Positions 1-9,416 of a DNA stretch of 64,000 nucleotides are shown here, piece after piece (positions within the stretch are counted from its first letter, which is position 1; every line of letters begins with the position of its first letter). Location of the stretch: positions 186,001 to 250,000 of the forward strand of contig NZ_ANBA01000011.1 in assembly GCF_000341085.1 (NCBI RefSeq). The letters run 5' to 3'. Both the position numbers and the translations under genes were made by a program. The notes under the pieces are model-generated. The model was given only the letters and a program-made list of their open reading frames with translations, ran no database searches and was not told the origin of the DNA. The DNA comes from Nocardiopsis ganjiahuensis DSM 45031 (GTDB lineage: Bacteria > Actinomycetota > Actinomycetes > Streptosporangiales > Streptosporangiaceae).

Positions 1-392
1 AGCGCCCCGGGACCACCCAGCTGTACGCCGTGCTGTCCGCCGAGAGCGCCACCGCCGGCCATCCCGCGCAGGAGTGGTTCCGCGAGCGCTACACGGTGCT
101 GCGCCAGGAGGTCGAGGACGCGGTCCTGGACCGGCTGGGTCCCGAGCACAGGGAGGCCGCGGGCACCCCCGGGCCGAGCGGCCACTCCCCCGCCCGGTCG
201 GCGGCCGCGGCCGTCCTCGCCGCCATGGACGGGCTCCAGGTGCAGTGGCTGCTGGACCCGGAGGCGGTGGACATGGCCGCCGTCACCGAGCTGGTGATAG
301 ACGCCGTCGTGGCCAGGCTGAGCACCCGGGCGGACACCGGGAAGAGCTCAGGGGAGGGATCCCAGGAGGCCTCGGGGAACACGGAGGGCTGA
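1..392 (+). CDS. TetR-family regulator, C-terminal fragment (5' end outside window)
   Basis: The reading frame is open from the window edge (codons begin at base 3) to TGA at 390-392, giving about 129 residues. The fragment looks like the C-terminal ligand/dimerisation half of a TetR/AcrR regulator: an LYAVLSAE helix, HPAQEWFRERY, and a closing helix of the QWLLDP...AAVTELVIDAVVARL type. The N-terminal helix-turn-helix lies before the window, so the regulated target cannot be read. The last 25 residues are polar and low in complexity. A perfect hairpin follows at 478-514. Family assignment rests on the C-terminal pattern only. Confidence 0.6.
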   Translation, partial: RPGTTQLYAVLSAESATAGHPAQEWFRERYTVLRQEVEDAVLDRLGPEHREAAGTPGPSGHSPARSAAAAVLAAMDGLQVQWLLDPEAVDMAAVTELVIDAVVARLSTRADTGKSSGEGSQEASGNTEG

Positions 393-477
393 CACGCGTA
401 GCGGGCACCAACGGAACCGGACACACAAGCACCGGGCACCCGCGTGCCGACTGCACGCGTGCCGGACACACAGAAAA

Positions 478-514
478 GGGGGCGCCGCGGTGCTGTTCGC
501 ACCGCGGCGCCCCC
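478..514. terminator. Bidirectional hairpin terminator
   Basis: Perfect 16-bp inverted repeat (478-493 with 499-514) and a 5-nt loop, placed between the TetR fragment (+) and the L,D-transpeptidase (-), which converge here. No U-tract is present, as is usual in high-GC actinomycetes. Confidence 0.75.
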
Positions 515-548
515 TCGGGCCCGTCGGGCCGTGGCCTTCAGGCCGGTG

Positions 549-1847
549 TCACAGGTCCTCACCGTGCACGGAACCGGGGGTGCCGTAGGTGGTCATCTGC
601 GGCTCGGAGGTCTCACTGCCCTCGAGCCACTCGTCCCAGGACTTCTGCCAGTAACCCCAGCCGTTGTCGTGCTCGAACTCGCGGTCGGTCCCGGTGGTGT
701 CGAGGACGTCACCCATCAGGGTGTTCTCGAAGAACCACTTGGCGTCGTCGTAGCGCAGGTTGGTGCAGCCGTTGGAGGTGTTGGCCGAACCGATGTTGCC
801 GTTGTAGGACGCCTCGTGCACGAACTCGCCGCTGTTGGAGGTGCGCACCGCGTACTGCACGTCGACCTTGTAGGAGCCGGGGGCGTCCTCGGGGATGCCC
901 ACGGTCGCCGAGTCCATGGTCAGCTGCTCGTAGCGCTCCATCAGCACGTGCGTGCCGGTGGTCGTGGTGTCGAACTCGCGGTTGGCCGCGCCGTTGCTCA
1001 CCTCGAGGACGCGCTCCTCCTCGCCGTCGACCTGGATGACCATCTCGTGGTCGGGCACGTGCATGGTCGCGATGAGCTCGCGGCCGATCTCGAAGTCGAT
1101 CCGGTAGTTGCGCACGCCGTAGATGCCCTCGGACGCCTCGACGCCCGCGAGGTTCAGGTCGACGCTGACCTCCTGGTACGGCTCCCAGTACTCCTCGGGC
1201 CGGAAGACCGCCATCTGGTCGGTGATCCAGTTCCAGGCGCCGGCGGTCTCCTGCTCGGCGACGACGTTCATGGAGTTCTCGACCTGTGCCTTGTTGGTGA
1301 CGGGCAGGTCGAAGTTGATCACCACGGGCATGCCGACACCGACGGTGTCACCGGAGCTGGGGAAGTTGGAGACGAGTTCGAGGCGCTGGCCGGGGACCGC
1401 CTCGAAGGTGGTGAACTCGGTGCTGAGCTCGGTCTCCTCACCGGCCTCGTTCTCGGCCGTGGCGGTCACCACGATCTCCGAGCCGGGGCGCAGGTTCCAG
1501 TCACTGACCCACTCGGTCTCGTCCTCGTTGAGGGTGCCGGTCATGGCGTAGAGGTCGGCGTCGTCACCGCCCTCGCCCTCGCCCGCGGCCTCGCTGACCA
1601 CGGTCTGGTCGACCTGGACGTCGGTGATGACCCCGTGCTCGGCGCTGACCCGGACGGGGGTGTTGGGCGCGATCTCCTCGCTGCCGGTCTCCGGAGTGAT
1701 GCTCAGCTCGACCGGAGTCTCGTCGGCGGGATCGGCGTTGCTCTGCGTCTCGGCGTCACCGGACGTACAGGCGGTCGCGACGAGCGCGAGTGCCGCCAGT
1801 CCGATGCCGAACCGACGCACCACCGCCGGGTGGGTCTTCCCCGTCAC
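549..1847 (-). CDS. L,D-transpeptidase lipoprotein (YkuD fold)
   Basis: 432 residues from GTG at 1847, chosen because GGAGG lies about 8 nt upstream and the frame then opens directly with a lipoprotein signal (charged start, hydrophobic run, lipobox LVATAC at Cys27). Further in-frame starts upstream, up to 2075, lack this. After an acidic linker come one or two Ig-like domains (about 60-230), then the YkuD catalytic domain with the signature SNGCTNLR; the catalytic Cys is about residue 361. Known role of the family: forming 3-3 cross-links in peptidoglycan at the outer membrane face, as in mycobacterial LdtMt2. It is transcribed alone, towards the hairpin at 478-514. Confidence 0.93.
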   Translation of the reverse strand: MTGKTHPAVVRRFGIGLAALALVATACTSGDAETQSNADPADETPVELSITPETGSEEIAPNTPVRVSAEHGVITDVQVDQTVVSEAAGEGEGGDDADLYAMTGTLNEDETEWVSDWNLRPGSEIVVTATAENEAGEETELSTEFTTFEAVPGQRLELVSNFPSSGDTVGVGMPVVINFDLPVTNKAQVENSMNVVAEQETAGAWNWITDQMAVFRPEEYWEPYQEVSVDLNLAGVEASEGIYGVRNYRIDFEIGRELIATMHVPDHEMVIQVDGEEERVLEVSNGAANREFDTTTTGTHVLMERYEQLTMDSATVGIPEDAPGSYKVDVQYAVRTSNSGEFVHEASYNGNIGSANTSNGCTNLRYDDAKWFFENTLMGDVLDTTGTDREFEHDNGWGYWQKSWDEWLEGSETSEPQMTTYGTPGSVHGEDL

Positions 1848-2060
1848 GTCTGGACCTCCATAGCTGAAAATCGAATCCCGACCTACTTCTCCGAGTAAGA
1901 CGCTCCCGCACGGAAAAGGTTCAGAAATCCCGTACATCGGTATGGAGCGGTTATCCGGGACACGTGCCCTGGGGCACCCGGAACCGCTGAGAATACACCC
2001 AGGGGGTACGGGTCCGGACCGCCAGGGGGTGGGGTTCCGGCTGCCCGGAAGCGCCTCTGC

Positions 2061-2089
2061 TTGCCCTGCCATCATGCCCGATCTAGAAT
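2061..2089 (+). promoter_or_regulatory. Putative sigma70-type promoter for the SMR/TetR operon
   Basis: TTGCCC (2061-2066), a 17-nt spacer, then TAGAAT (2084-2089). Transcription would start near 2096, inside the first of two 20-bp direct repeats. Confidence 0.45.
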
Positions 2090-2090
2090 G

Positions 2091-2145
2091 TTGTTCGTTC
2101 GCTCAGGTTTCTTGTGGGATGAAAGTTGTCCGTTCGCTCAGGTTT
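2091..2145 (+). promoter_or_regulatory. Two tandem 20-bp direct repeats, candidate operator
   Basis: TTGTTCGTTCGCTCAGGTTT (2091-2110) recurs at 2126-2145 with one mismatch, exactly 35 bp apart. The pair sits between the -10 element and the ribosome binding site of the SMR gene, where a bound repressor would block transcription. The TetR gene of the same operon is the natural candidate to bind it. The repeats are not palindromic, which is unusual for a TetR site. Confidence 0.5.
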
Positions 2146-2166
2146 TTGGAGACAAGGAGACGTCAC

Positions 2167-2490
2167 ATGCCCTGGATCTGGCTGGCCGGAGCGATCGTCC
2201 TCGAGGTCCTCGCCACCACCTCCCTGAAGTTCTCGGAAGGGTTCACCAAGCTCCTGCCCTCGGTCCTGGTCGTCGTGGGCTACGTGGGAGCGTTCTACAT
2301 GCTCTCCCAGGCACTCACCCGGGGCATGCCGCTCGGTGTGGCCTACGGGGTGTGGGCCGCGATCGGGATCGCCCTGCTCGCGGTGATCGGAGCCGTCTTC
2401 CTCGGCGAGTCCCTGACCTGGGTCCAGGTGGGGGGCATCGCGATGGTCATCGCCGGGGTCATGGCCCTGGAGATGGGCGGACAGCACTGA
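2167..2490 (+). CDS. Small multidrug resistance (SMR) efflux protein
   Basis: 107 residues, the usual SMR length, from ATG 2167 with AAGGAG about 7 nt upstream. There are four transmembrane helices. TM1 contains the essential Glu in the context AIVLEVLATTSLKFSEGF, and the TM3 region reads GVAYGVWAAIGIALLAVIG, which is closer to Qac/EmrE-type exporters than to guanidine exporters. SMR proteins act as antiparallel dimers exchanging protons for cationic drugs at the plasma membrane. A TetR gene follows 31 nt downstream, so the pair probably forms an autoregulated efflux operon resembling qacA/qacR logic. The substrate cannot be read from sequence. Confidence 0.92.
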   Translation: MPWIWLAGAIVLEVLATTSLKFSEGFTKLLPSVLVVVGYVGAFYMLSQALTRGMPLGVAYGVWAAIGIALLAVIGAVFLGESLTWVQVGGIAMVIAGVMALEMGGQH

Positions 2491-2521
2491 CCGCCGGCAC
2501 GGGCCGACAGGAGGGGAGAAC

Positions 2522-3115
2522 ATGAGTACCGACCAGCAGCTCGAGGACCCGGAGAACATCAGCGACGGCCGCCGGCGCAAGGGGGAGCAGCGGCGCCGCC
2601 TGCTCCTGGACGCCGCCATGGACGTCATCACACGGGACGGCGTCACCGCCGTCAGCCAGCGCCGGGTGGCCGCCGAGGCGGGGGTCCCGCCCAGTACCGT
2701 CACCTACTACTACGCGACCGTCGACGATCTCCTGGTGGACGCCCTCACCCGGGTGAACGACGCCTACGTCCGGCGGGTCGACGCCCTTCCGAAGGACCCG
2801 GACGAGGCCCTGCGCGGCTTCGCCGCCCTCATCGCCGAGTGCGCGGAGACCGACCACGCGCACGCCCTGGCCGAGATGGAGCTGTTCCTCATGGCGGCCC
2901 GGCGCCCCGCCCTGCGGGCGCAGATCGACCGCTGGACGGCGGCCGTGGACGCCTTCCTCACCCCCTACCTCCCCGACCCCGCCGCTCGGGCCGGAGTGGC
3001 CGCGGCCTCGGACGGCTACTTCCTGCGCTGCTGCACCGCCGATCCGCCGCCCGGTGCCGACGAGGTCCACCGGGCCCTTCGGCGTCTCATCGACCGCGAG
3101 CACGCCGCCCGCTGA
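2522..3115 (+). CDS. TetR-family regulator of the SMR operon
   Basis: 197 residues from ATG 2522, preceded by AGGAGGGGA. An N-terminal helix-turn-helix (about residues 24-70) has the recognition-helix pattern GVPPSTVTYYYATVDDLLVDAL, and a helical ligand domain follows. It is cotranscribed with the SMR pump 31 nt upstream, so it probably represses its own operon through the tandem repeats at 2091-2145 and is relieved by a pump substrate (inference). The C-terminal half has two adjacent cysteines (LRCC), possibly accidental. No terminator is obvious in the short gap to the convergent UbiB-type gene. Confidence 0.88.
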   Translation: MSTDQQLEDPENISDGRRRKGEQRRRLLLDAAMDVITRDGVTAVSQRRVAAEAGVPPSTVTYYYATVDDLLVDALTRVNDAYVRRVDALPKDPDEALRGFAALIAECAETDHAHALAEMELFLMAARRPALRAQIDRWTAAVDAFLTPYLPDPAARAGVAAASDGYFLRCCTADPPPGADEVHRALRRLIDREHAAR

Positions 3116-3227
3116 AGCTGCTGCGCTCGCCGACCCGGCCCCGGCCCGGCGGTACGGATCGGCGTCCCGGATCCGGCGGTAGGGGCAGGCGTCCCGGATC
3201 CGGCGGTACGGACCGGCCGGATCCCGG

Positions 3228-5249
3228 TCATCTCCGCCTGCGGTCGCCGCCGTCCCGGACCATGTCCACCAGCAGTCGCAGCACGAACATCGCCGTGGCC
3301 GCCAGCAGCATCCAGGCCAGCAGGTTCAGCGCCTGCGCGTGGGTGGCCAGTTCCGACCAGGACACCCCCGGCGTCTCGGTGACGTTGAACAGTCCCACCG
3401 ACATGAACCCGGTGACCACCGCCAGCACGGTCATGACCGCGCTCCGCAGCACCGAGCGCAGGAGTCTTCGGTCCTCGGGGTGGGCGAACATCCGGGCCTG
3501 CACGGTGAAGCGGCCCTTGTGCAGCTGGTCGGTGATCCGGTCCAGTCTGCGCGGCAGCCGACGCAGGGTGGGCAGCAGGGCGATCAGCTCCCCCGAGGCC
3601 ATCTCCCGCAGGTTGCCCGTGCCCAACTGCTCGGACATCCGCGCCCCGGCGTACCGCTTGGCCTCGGCCACCGTGTCGAACCCCGGGGACAGGTGCACCA
3701 GGGTCCCCTCCAGCGTGGCCAGCGCCCGGAAGACCGCCGCCAGCTCGGCGGGCAGGACCAGCCCGAACCGGGTGACCAGCATCAGCAGCTCGGTGAACAT
3801 CCGCATGCTGGCGGCGGCCCCGCCGTGCAGGTAGCGCGCCATGAACTGGCCGAGTGAGCGGCGCAACCGCTCGGAGTCGATCTCCCCCGGGTCGTCGACC
3901 ACGTCGAGGAGGGTGTCGGTGAGCAGCACCGCGTCGCCCCGGTCGATGGCCAGCAGCATCATCTGGAGGGCCTCCCGGGTCTGGGCGTCCAGACGGCCCA
4001 CCGACCCGTAGTCCAGCAGCCCGACCCCGCCCTCGTCGAGCAGCAGGATATTGCCCGGGTGGGGGTCGGCGTGGAAGATCCCGCTCAGCAGGACCTGCTC
4101 GAGCAGGCAGTCCAGAAGGGTCCGGGCGATCCGCTCCCCCTCCTCCGGGGGAAGCTCGCGCCCGTCGACCTGGGTCCCGTGCAGACGCTCCATCACCAGG
4201 ACGCGGCGGCTGGTGTAGGCCTCGTAGACCTGCGGGATCCGCACCGGGGAACCGCTGGTGGCGTCGGCGACGGCGGCGATGTTGGCCGCCTCCACCTCGA
4301 AGTCCAGCTCCTCCAGCAGCGCCTCGGCGAACCCCTCCGCCAGTTCGAGCACACCGATCGCGGGCCCCCAGTCGGTGTTCTCGTCGAAGCGCCGGGCCAG
4401 CCTGCGGATGATGTCGAGGTCGCGCCGGACCACCGGGGCGATCCCGGGCCGCTGCACCTTGACCACGACCTCCTCGCCGCTGTGCAGCCGGGCCAGGTGG
4501 GCCTGGGCGATGGAGGCGGCGGCCAGGGGTTCGGGGTCGAACTCGGCGAACACCTCACTTGACGCACGGCCCAGTTCGCCCTCCAGGCAGTCGCGGATCT
4601 GCTCGTAGGGGACCCGTGCCACCTCGCTGTGGAGACGGCCCAGCTCCTCCACGAACACCGGGGGCAGCAGGTCGCGCCGCGTACCCACCACCTGTCCGAG
4701 CTTCACGAACACCACCCCGGCCTCCTCCATGGAACGGGCCAGGGAGCGGGCCAGGCGCCGCTGCGCCGAGGTGTCCTCGACCCCCTCCCGGCGGCCGACC
4801 ACGTAGCCGCCCAGCCCGTGCCGGGCCAGGATCCACAGGATGCGCCGGTAACGGCCCAGCCTGCCGAACCAGTCCCTGGCCTCGCGGGCCATGGCCACCG
4901 GACGGACCCTGGTGCCCCGGGGCAGGAGCAGTTCCAGGGCGACGAACGCGAGCATCGCGCCCACCGCCATCGCGAAGAGCATCAGCGACATGAACCCGGG
5001 CTGGTTCAGGTCGGCCGGATCGTTGGAGTTGAGCGCCTCGAAGGTGCCGTAGTAGGCGAGGATCGCGCCCACCGATCCCACCGGCGCCCCGACCAGCGCC
5101 GCCAGGGCCAGCCTCGGCAGGTTGAACGGCACGTCCATGAGTCTGCTGGCCAGCTTGCCCAGGCCCAACAGGATCAGGACCAGCACGATCAGCGACAGCA
5201 CCTGGCTGACGACCATGCCGAACACCGAGGTGATGGTCAGTGATTCCAT
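3228..5249 (-). CDS. ABC1/AarF/UbiB-family atypical kinase
   Basis: 673 residues from ATG 5249 (AGAAGGAC upstream); an in-frame extension to 5360 has no ribosome binding site. Three hydrophobic helices at about 10-35, 45-70 and 88-110 precede the kinase-like domain. Visible family signatures are the KLGQ motif (183-186), the alanine-rich loop AAASIAQA (243-250), the nucleotide lysine VVVKVQ (Lys264), HADPHPGN (393-400) and LLDYG (411-415). Two further membrane helices close the protein. UbiB proteins act on isoprenoid lipids or quinones as ATPases. Actinobacteria use menaquinone, and the exact substrate is unknown. The extra N-terminal membrane segments are common in the actinobacterial branch. 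Confidence 0.9.
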   Translation of the reverse strand: MESLTITSVFGMVVSQVLSLIVLVLILLGLGKLASRLMDVPFNLPRLALAALVGAPVGSVGAILAYYGTFEALNSNDPADLNQPGFMSLMLFAMAVGAMLAFVALELLLPRGTRVRPVAMAREARDWFGRLGRYRRILWILARHGLGGYVVGRREGVEDTSAQRRLARSLARSMEEAGVVFVKLGQVVGTRRDLLPPVFVEELGRLHSEVARVPYEQIRDCLEGELGRASSEVFAEFDPEPLAAASIAQAHLARLHSGEEVVVKVQRPGIAPVVRRDLDIIRRLARRFDENTDWGPAIGVLELAEGFAEALLEELDFEVEAANIAAVADATSGSPVRIPQVYEAYTSRRVLVMERLHGTQVDGRELPPEEGERIARTLLDCLLEQVLLSGIFHADPHPGNILLLDEGGVGLLDYGSVGRLDAQTREALQMMLLAIDRGDAVLLTDTLLDVVDDPGEIDSERLRRSLGQFMARYLHGGAAASMRMFTELLMLVTRFGLVLPAELAAVFRALATLEGTLVHLSPGFDTVAEAKRYAGARMSEQLGTGNLREMASGELIALLPTLRRLPRRLDRITDQLHKGRFTVQARMFAHPEDRRLLRSVLRSAVMTVLAVVTGFMSVGLFNVTETPGVSWSELATHAQALNLLAWMLLAATAMFVLRLLVDMVRDGGDRRRR

Positions 5250-5361
5250 GAATGTCCTTCTGGCTGGGGAGAGGGCAACAACACTGCCAGGTCCCGCCCT
5301 CCGGCGACAGCCGGTGCCCCCAGCCTGTGGACAACTCCGCGGCCGCACCGGACCCCGCACG

Positions 5362-5400
5362 CGGAGGGGCCCACGGGAACGCGTCCCGTGGGCCCCTCCG
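5362..5400. terminator. Perfect 17-bp hairpin terminator
   Basis: The arms 5362-5378 and 5384-5400 pair perfectly around a 5-nt loop. The hairpin lies just past the stop codon of the D-Ala-D-Ala carboxypeptidase gene, on the minus strand. Confidence 0.75.
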
Positions 5401-5418
5401 TCGCTCCGGTTCGGCGGA

Positions 5419-7029
5419 TCAGCAGGTCAGCTCCCAGGAGCACTCCTGCTCACCGCCGGCCTTGTCCACCCGGCTCATGGAGACCGTCCCCGCCGGGGCC
5501 TCGTTGCCCAGGTACTCGGCCAGCCGGATCACGACCGCGTCCTGCACGGACCTGGGCGCCGCACCCGAGTGGCCGTTGTTGACCACGCTGAAGTACAGCT
5601 CGCCGCCGTCGGGGCCCTGCACGTAGCCCGAGAGCGCGCTCACCCCGGTCATCGTGCCGGTCTTGGCCTGGGCGACCCCCTCCGCGGCGGTACCGCCCAT
5701 CCGCGAGGCCAGGGTGCCGCCGACGAACGGGTCGCTGTCGCCCGCGACCGGCAGCGAGCGGTGCCAGACCTCGTACCAGGAGGCCTCCTGCACGCTGTCG
5801 AGCAGGTCGACGACGCCGTTCGCGGTGACCCAGTTGCCCCGGGACAACCCCGATCCGTCGTTGAAGACCAGGTCGGAGGTGTCCACGCCCAGCTGCTGGA
5901 GCGCCTCCTCCTGGGCGGCCAGTCCCGCCTCCCAGGACCCCTCGCCGGAGACCTCCTGGCCGATGCTCTTGACCAGCATCTCCGTGTGCTGGTTGTTGCT
6001 GAACTTCATCAGCGGCACCAGGACCTCGCCCAGCGGCATGGAGGAGTGCTCCGCGACCACCCTCGGGCGGTGCCACTCACCGGGGACCTCCCCGCGTGCG
6101 ACCTCGCCCTTGACGGTGACGCCGTTGTCCTCCAGGGCCTGGGCGAACAGGTGGCCGGCCAGCCCGGCGGGCTCGTCCACGGTGCGCAGCGCCACCACCG
6201 GCGCGGCGTCCGCGGGCAGTGATCCGGTGACCTCGATCGTGTTGGTGCCCGCCGGACGGTCGATCACGAGACTGCTGCCCCCGCCGGCCGGGCCGGTGAC
6301 GGCCCGGTTGTCCAGCTCGGCGTAACCGTCGGCGGCGCCCAGGTCCACGCTCACGGCGTCGCCCTCGGACCCCGCTGAGACGGTCACCTCGGTCACCCCG
6401 GTGTCGTAGCGCTCCCCGTGGGCCACCGTCAGGGCCGAGATCTGCGCCGAGTAGGCGTAGGGCTCGTCCTCGGGCCACCAGTCGTCCACGAGCCGCTGGT
6501 CGTCGAACCACGTGTCGTCGGCGTACAGGTCGCCGACCGAGGTGACGCCGGACGCGGCCACGTCCGCGGCGATGGCGTCCAGGTCGGCCTCGTTCAGCGT
6601 GGGGTCGCCGCCGCCGACCAGGTACAGCTCCGGCACGTCGCCCCGGCCCGGACGGCGCTCGACCACGGCCTCGGTCCCGAAGGTGTGGTCGGTGCCCAGC
6701 ACCTCCAGCGCCGCGGCGGTCGTGAAGGCCTTCATGTTGGAGGCGGGCAGCAGCTGGGTGTCGGCGTCGCGCGCGTAGAGCACCTCGCCGGTGTCGGCGT
6801 CGGTGACCACCACCCCGGAGGTCGCGCCCTCCAGCGAGGGGTCCTCCAGGATCGCGTCGATGTCGGCGCGCAGGTCCTCGGCGCGTTCCGCCGGGTCCGC
6901 GGTGTCGGCGAACGCCGGGGCGGAGGTGAGCGTGGTGAGGGAGACCAGCGGGGCGGTGACGAGGGCGGCCGCGGCCAGCCATCGTCGTCCGCGCAGCGGC
7001 TCCTGCCGGCGGGGGGTGGCGGGGGTCAT
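5419..7029 (-). CDS. dacB: D-alanyl-D-alanine carboxypeptidase/endopeptidase (PBP4 type, peptidase S13)
   Basis: 536 residues from ATG 7029 with GAGGAG upstream. A Sec signal peptide ends near ALAFA-type residues at about 41. All three penicillin-binding active-site motifs are visible: SNMK (97-100, nucleophile Ser97), SNN (344-346) and KTG (456-458). The long insertion between the first and second motifs (about residues 105-340) is typical of PBP4/DacB. The enzyme trims D-Ala from peptidoglycan stem peptides or cuts cross-links outside the membrane. It is monocistronic, with its own terminator at 5362-5400. Confidence 0.94.
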   Translation of the reverse strand: MTPATPRRQEPLRGRRWLAAAALVTAPLVSLTTLTSAPAFADTADPAERAEDLRADIDAILEDPSLEGATSGVVVTDADTGEVLYARDADTQLLPASNMKAFTTAAALEVLGTDHTFGTEAVVERRPGRGDVPELYLVGGGDPTLNEADLDAIAADVAASGVTSVGDLYADDTWFDDQRLVDDWWPEDEPYAYSAQISALTVAHGERYDTGVTEVTVSAGSEGDAVSVDLGAADGYAELDNRAVTGPAGGGSSLVIDRPAGTNTIEVTGSLPADAAPVVALRTVDEPAGLAGHLFAQALEDNGVTVKGEVARGEVPGEWHRPRVVAEHSSMPLGEVLVPLMKFSNNQHTEMLVKSIGQEVSGEGSWEAGLAAQEEALQQLGVDTSDLVFNDGSGLSRGNWVTANGVVDLLDSVQEASWYEVWHRSLPVAGDSDPFVGGTLASRMGGTAAEGVAQAKTGTMTGVSALSGYVQGPDGGELYFSVVNNGHSGAAPRSVQDAVVIRLAEYLGNEAPAGTVSMSRVDKAGGEQECSWELTC

Positions 7030-7129
7030 GGATCTCCTCGGAGAAGTGCCGATCGGGAGTATGCCAGGCGAACTTAACCGACGGTCGCCTTTCGGCGCCA
7101 GAGCGTGCCCGGCGCTTCGCCGACGAAAA

Positions 7130-7159
7130 GGGCGGGCCGGGGTACGCCCCGACCCGCCC
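7130..7159. terminator. Hairpin terminator of the peptide-transport operon
   Basis: GGGCGGG (7130-7136) pairs with CCCGCCC (7153-7159), and an inner stem closes on TACG. It lies 11 nt beyond the stop of the fused ATPase gene. Confidence 0.65.
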
Positions 7160-7169
7160 CGCACCCCCG

Positions 7170-9416
7170 CTAGATCAGCTCGATCACCTTCGAGTAGTGG
7201 CACGCGTCCCGGTGGCCGGCGCCCCGGTCCATCAGCTCCGGGGGCTCCTCGACGCACTTGGCGCGTTCGGCGTCCGAGAGCTCGTTGGCGAACTTCGGAC
7301 AGCGGGTCCGGAACCGGCAGCCCGACGGCGGGTCGGCCGGGCTGGGGATGTCACCGGTGACGGTGATCCGCTCCCGGGTCCGCTCCTTGACCGGGTCCGG
7401 CAGCGGGATCGCCGAGATCAGCGCCTGCGTGTACGGGTGCGCCGGAGAGGAGAACAGCTGGTCCGTCGTGGCCGTCTCCACCATCTTGCCGAGGTACATC
7501 ACCGCCACGCGGTCCGCGATGTGCTTGACCACCGACAGGTCGTGCGAGACGAACAGGTAGGACAGTCCCAGTTCGTCCTGCAGGTCCTCCAGCAGGTTGA
7601 TCACACCCGCCTGGATGGACACGTCCAGGGCCGAGACCGGCTCGTCCAGGACCAGCACCCTGGGGTTGAGCGACAGCGCCCGGGCCACCCCGATGCGCTG
7701 GCGCTGGCCGCCGGAGAACTCGTGCGGGTAGCGGGAGCCGTGCTCGGGGTTGAGCCCGACCAGTTCGAGGAGCTCCGAGACCCGCTTCCTCGCGTCCCGG
7801 TGCGCGCTCCCGTGGATGCGCATCGGTTCCGCGATGATGTCCGCGACCGTCATACGGGGGTCCAGTGACGCGAACGGGTCCTGGAACACCAGTTGGAGGT
7901 CCTTGCGCAGCGGACGCATCCTCCGGTCGGTCAGGTCGTGCAGCGGTCGGCCCAGGTAACTGACCTCGCCCGAGGTGAGCTTGATCAGGTTGAGCAGCAG
8001 CCGCGCCGTGGTGGACTTGCCGCAGCCGGACTCGCCGACCAGCGCGAGGGTCTCCCGCTCACGCAGGTCCAGTGAGATCCCGGAGACCGCCTGCACGTCG
8101 CCGATCCTGCGCCGCAGCAGCCCCTTGGACCGGATCGGGAAGTTCTTGACCAGATCGGTCGCGGTGAGCAGGACCTTCGGCTCAGCCGTGCCGGAGCCCG
8201 CGCGCCCCGGCTCCTCGCCCAGCTCATCCAGGTACTCCCCGCGGGCCCCGGCCACCGACGACTCGGCCGCCTCCACCTCGGCGACGGAGCCCACGCCCTC
8301 GGTGTCCACGGACGTGGCCCTGAACAGGTCGGCCGCCGTGGCTCCCACCAGCTCCTCACTGAAGTGGCAGGCGGCAGTGTGCGCGGGACCGGTTCCCTCC
8401 ACGGACCCGCCGTCCTCCACCGCGTCCTGCCGGTCACCGGTCTCCAGGAGGGCCAGCCGCGGCTCCTCCTGGTGGCAGAGGTCCCGGGCCATCGGGCAGC
8501 GCGGGGCGAACCCGCAGCCCTCCGGCAGGTCCCGCAGGGAGGGCGGGGTGCCGAGGATGGGGGTGAGCCGGTCGCCCCGGTCACCGTCCAGACGCGGCAG
8601 CGAACCGAGCAGCCCCAGCGCGTAGGGCATGCGCGGCCGGTAGAAGACCTCCTCCACCGCACCCATCTCCACGATGCGGCCCGCGTACATCACACCCACC
8701 CGGTCGACCTGGCCGGCGACCACACCGAGATCGTGGGTGATGAGCACCAGGGCGGCCCCGGTCTCCTGGCGGGCCTTCTGGAGGGCCTCCAGCACCTGCG
8801 CCTGGACGGTCACGTCGAGGGCCGTGGTGGGCTCGTCGGCGATGATCACGTCCGGGTCGTTGGCCATCGCGATCGCGATCACCACACGTTGGCGCATTCC
8901 GCCCGACAGCTCGTGCGGGTACTGCCTGAGCCGCTGCTCGGGGGACGGGATGCCCACGATCTCCAGCAGCTCCAGCGCCCGGTCCATCGCGGCCTTCTTG
9001 CTCACCTTCCTGTGGGCGAGCACCGCCTCGGCGATCTGGTAACCGATCGTGTAGACGGGGTTGAGGGAGGTCAGCGGGTCCTGGAAGATCATGGCGATCT
9101 TCTGTCCCCGGACCTCGCTGATCCTCTTGTCGGAGAGCCCGATGATCTCCTGGCCCAGCAGCTTGGCCGAGCCCTCCACCTTGGCGTTCCTGGGCAGCAG
9201 GCCCATGATCGCCATGGAGGTCACGGACTTGCCGGAGCCCGACTCCCCCACGATGCCCAGGGCCTCGCCCCGGCGCAGCTCGTAGGAGACCTCGCGGACC
9301 GCGGGCAGCGGACCGTCGTCGGAGGGGAAGGTGACGCTGAGGCCGCTGACCTCGAGCACCACGTCGTCGGCGCCCGCCGCTGCGGTGTGTTCTTCGTTCA
9401 TGTGCTCAGTCGTCAT
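7170..9416 (-). CDS. Peptide ABC importer, two ATPase subunits fused (OppD-OppF/DppD-DppF type)
   Basis: 748 residues carrying two complete nucleotide-binding domains. The first has Walker A GESGSGKS, signature LSGGMRQR and Walker B VIIADEP. The second has GESGCGKS, FSGGQRQR and VLVLDEP. In most bacteria these are separate genes. Each half ends in an oligo_HPY segment with the pattern C-x5-C-x6-C...C, the four-cysteine site shown in some family members to hold an iron-sulfur cluster. An acidic linker of about 60 residues joins the halves. The ATG at 9416 overlaps the upstream permease stop (ATGA), indicating coupled translation. It powers uptake of oligopeptides or dipeptides at the membrane. 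Confidence 0.93.
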   Translation of the reverse strand: MTTEHMNEEHTAAAGADDVVLEVSGLSVTFPSDDGPLPAVREVSYELRRGEALGIVGESGSGKSVTSMAIMGLLPRNAKVEGSAKLLGQEIIGLSDKRISEVRGQKIAMIFQDPLTSLNPVYTIGYQIAEAVLAHRKVSKKAAMDRALELLEIVGIPSPEQRLRQYPHELSGGMRQRVVIAIAMANDPDVIIADEPTTALDVTVQAQVLEALQKARQETGAALVLITHDLGVVAGQVDRVGVMYAGRIVEMGAVEEVFYRPRMPYALGLLGSLPRLDGDRGDRLTPILGTPPSLRDLPEGCGFAPRCPMARDLCHQEEPRLALLETGDRQDAVEDGGSVEGTGPAHTAACHFSEELVGATAADLFRATSVDTEGVGSVAEVEAAESSVAGARGEYLDELGEEPGRAGSGTAEPKVLLTATDLVKNFPIRSKGLLRRRIGDVQAVSGISLDLRERETLALVGESGCGKSTTARLLLNLIKLTSGEVSYLGRPLHDLTDRRMRPLRKDLQLVFQDPFASLDPRMTVADIIAEPMRIHGSAHRDARKRVSELLELVGLNPEHGSRYPHEFSGGQRQRIGVARALSLNPRVLVLDEPVSALDVSIQAGVINLLEDLQDELGLSYLFVSHDLSVVKHIADRVAVMYLGKMVETATTDQLFSSPAHPYTQALISAIPLPDPVKERTRERITVTGDIPSPADPPSGCRFRTRCPKFANELSDAERAKCVEEPPELMDRGAGHRDACHYSKVIELI

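Noticed and set aside
444..1898. Long plus-strand frame opposite the L,D-transpeptidase
   Set aside because: Antisense shadow of a clear gene; the translation is Val/Gly/Leu-biased with no motif. Similar shadow frames opposite the other genes were left out.
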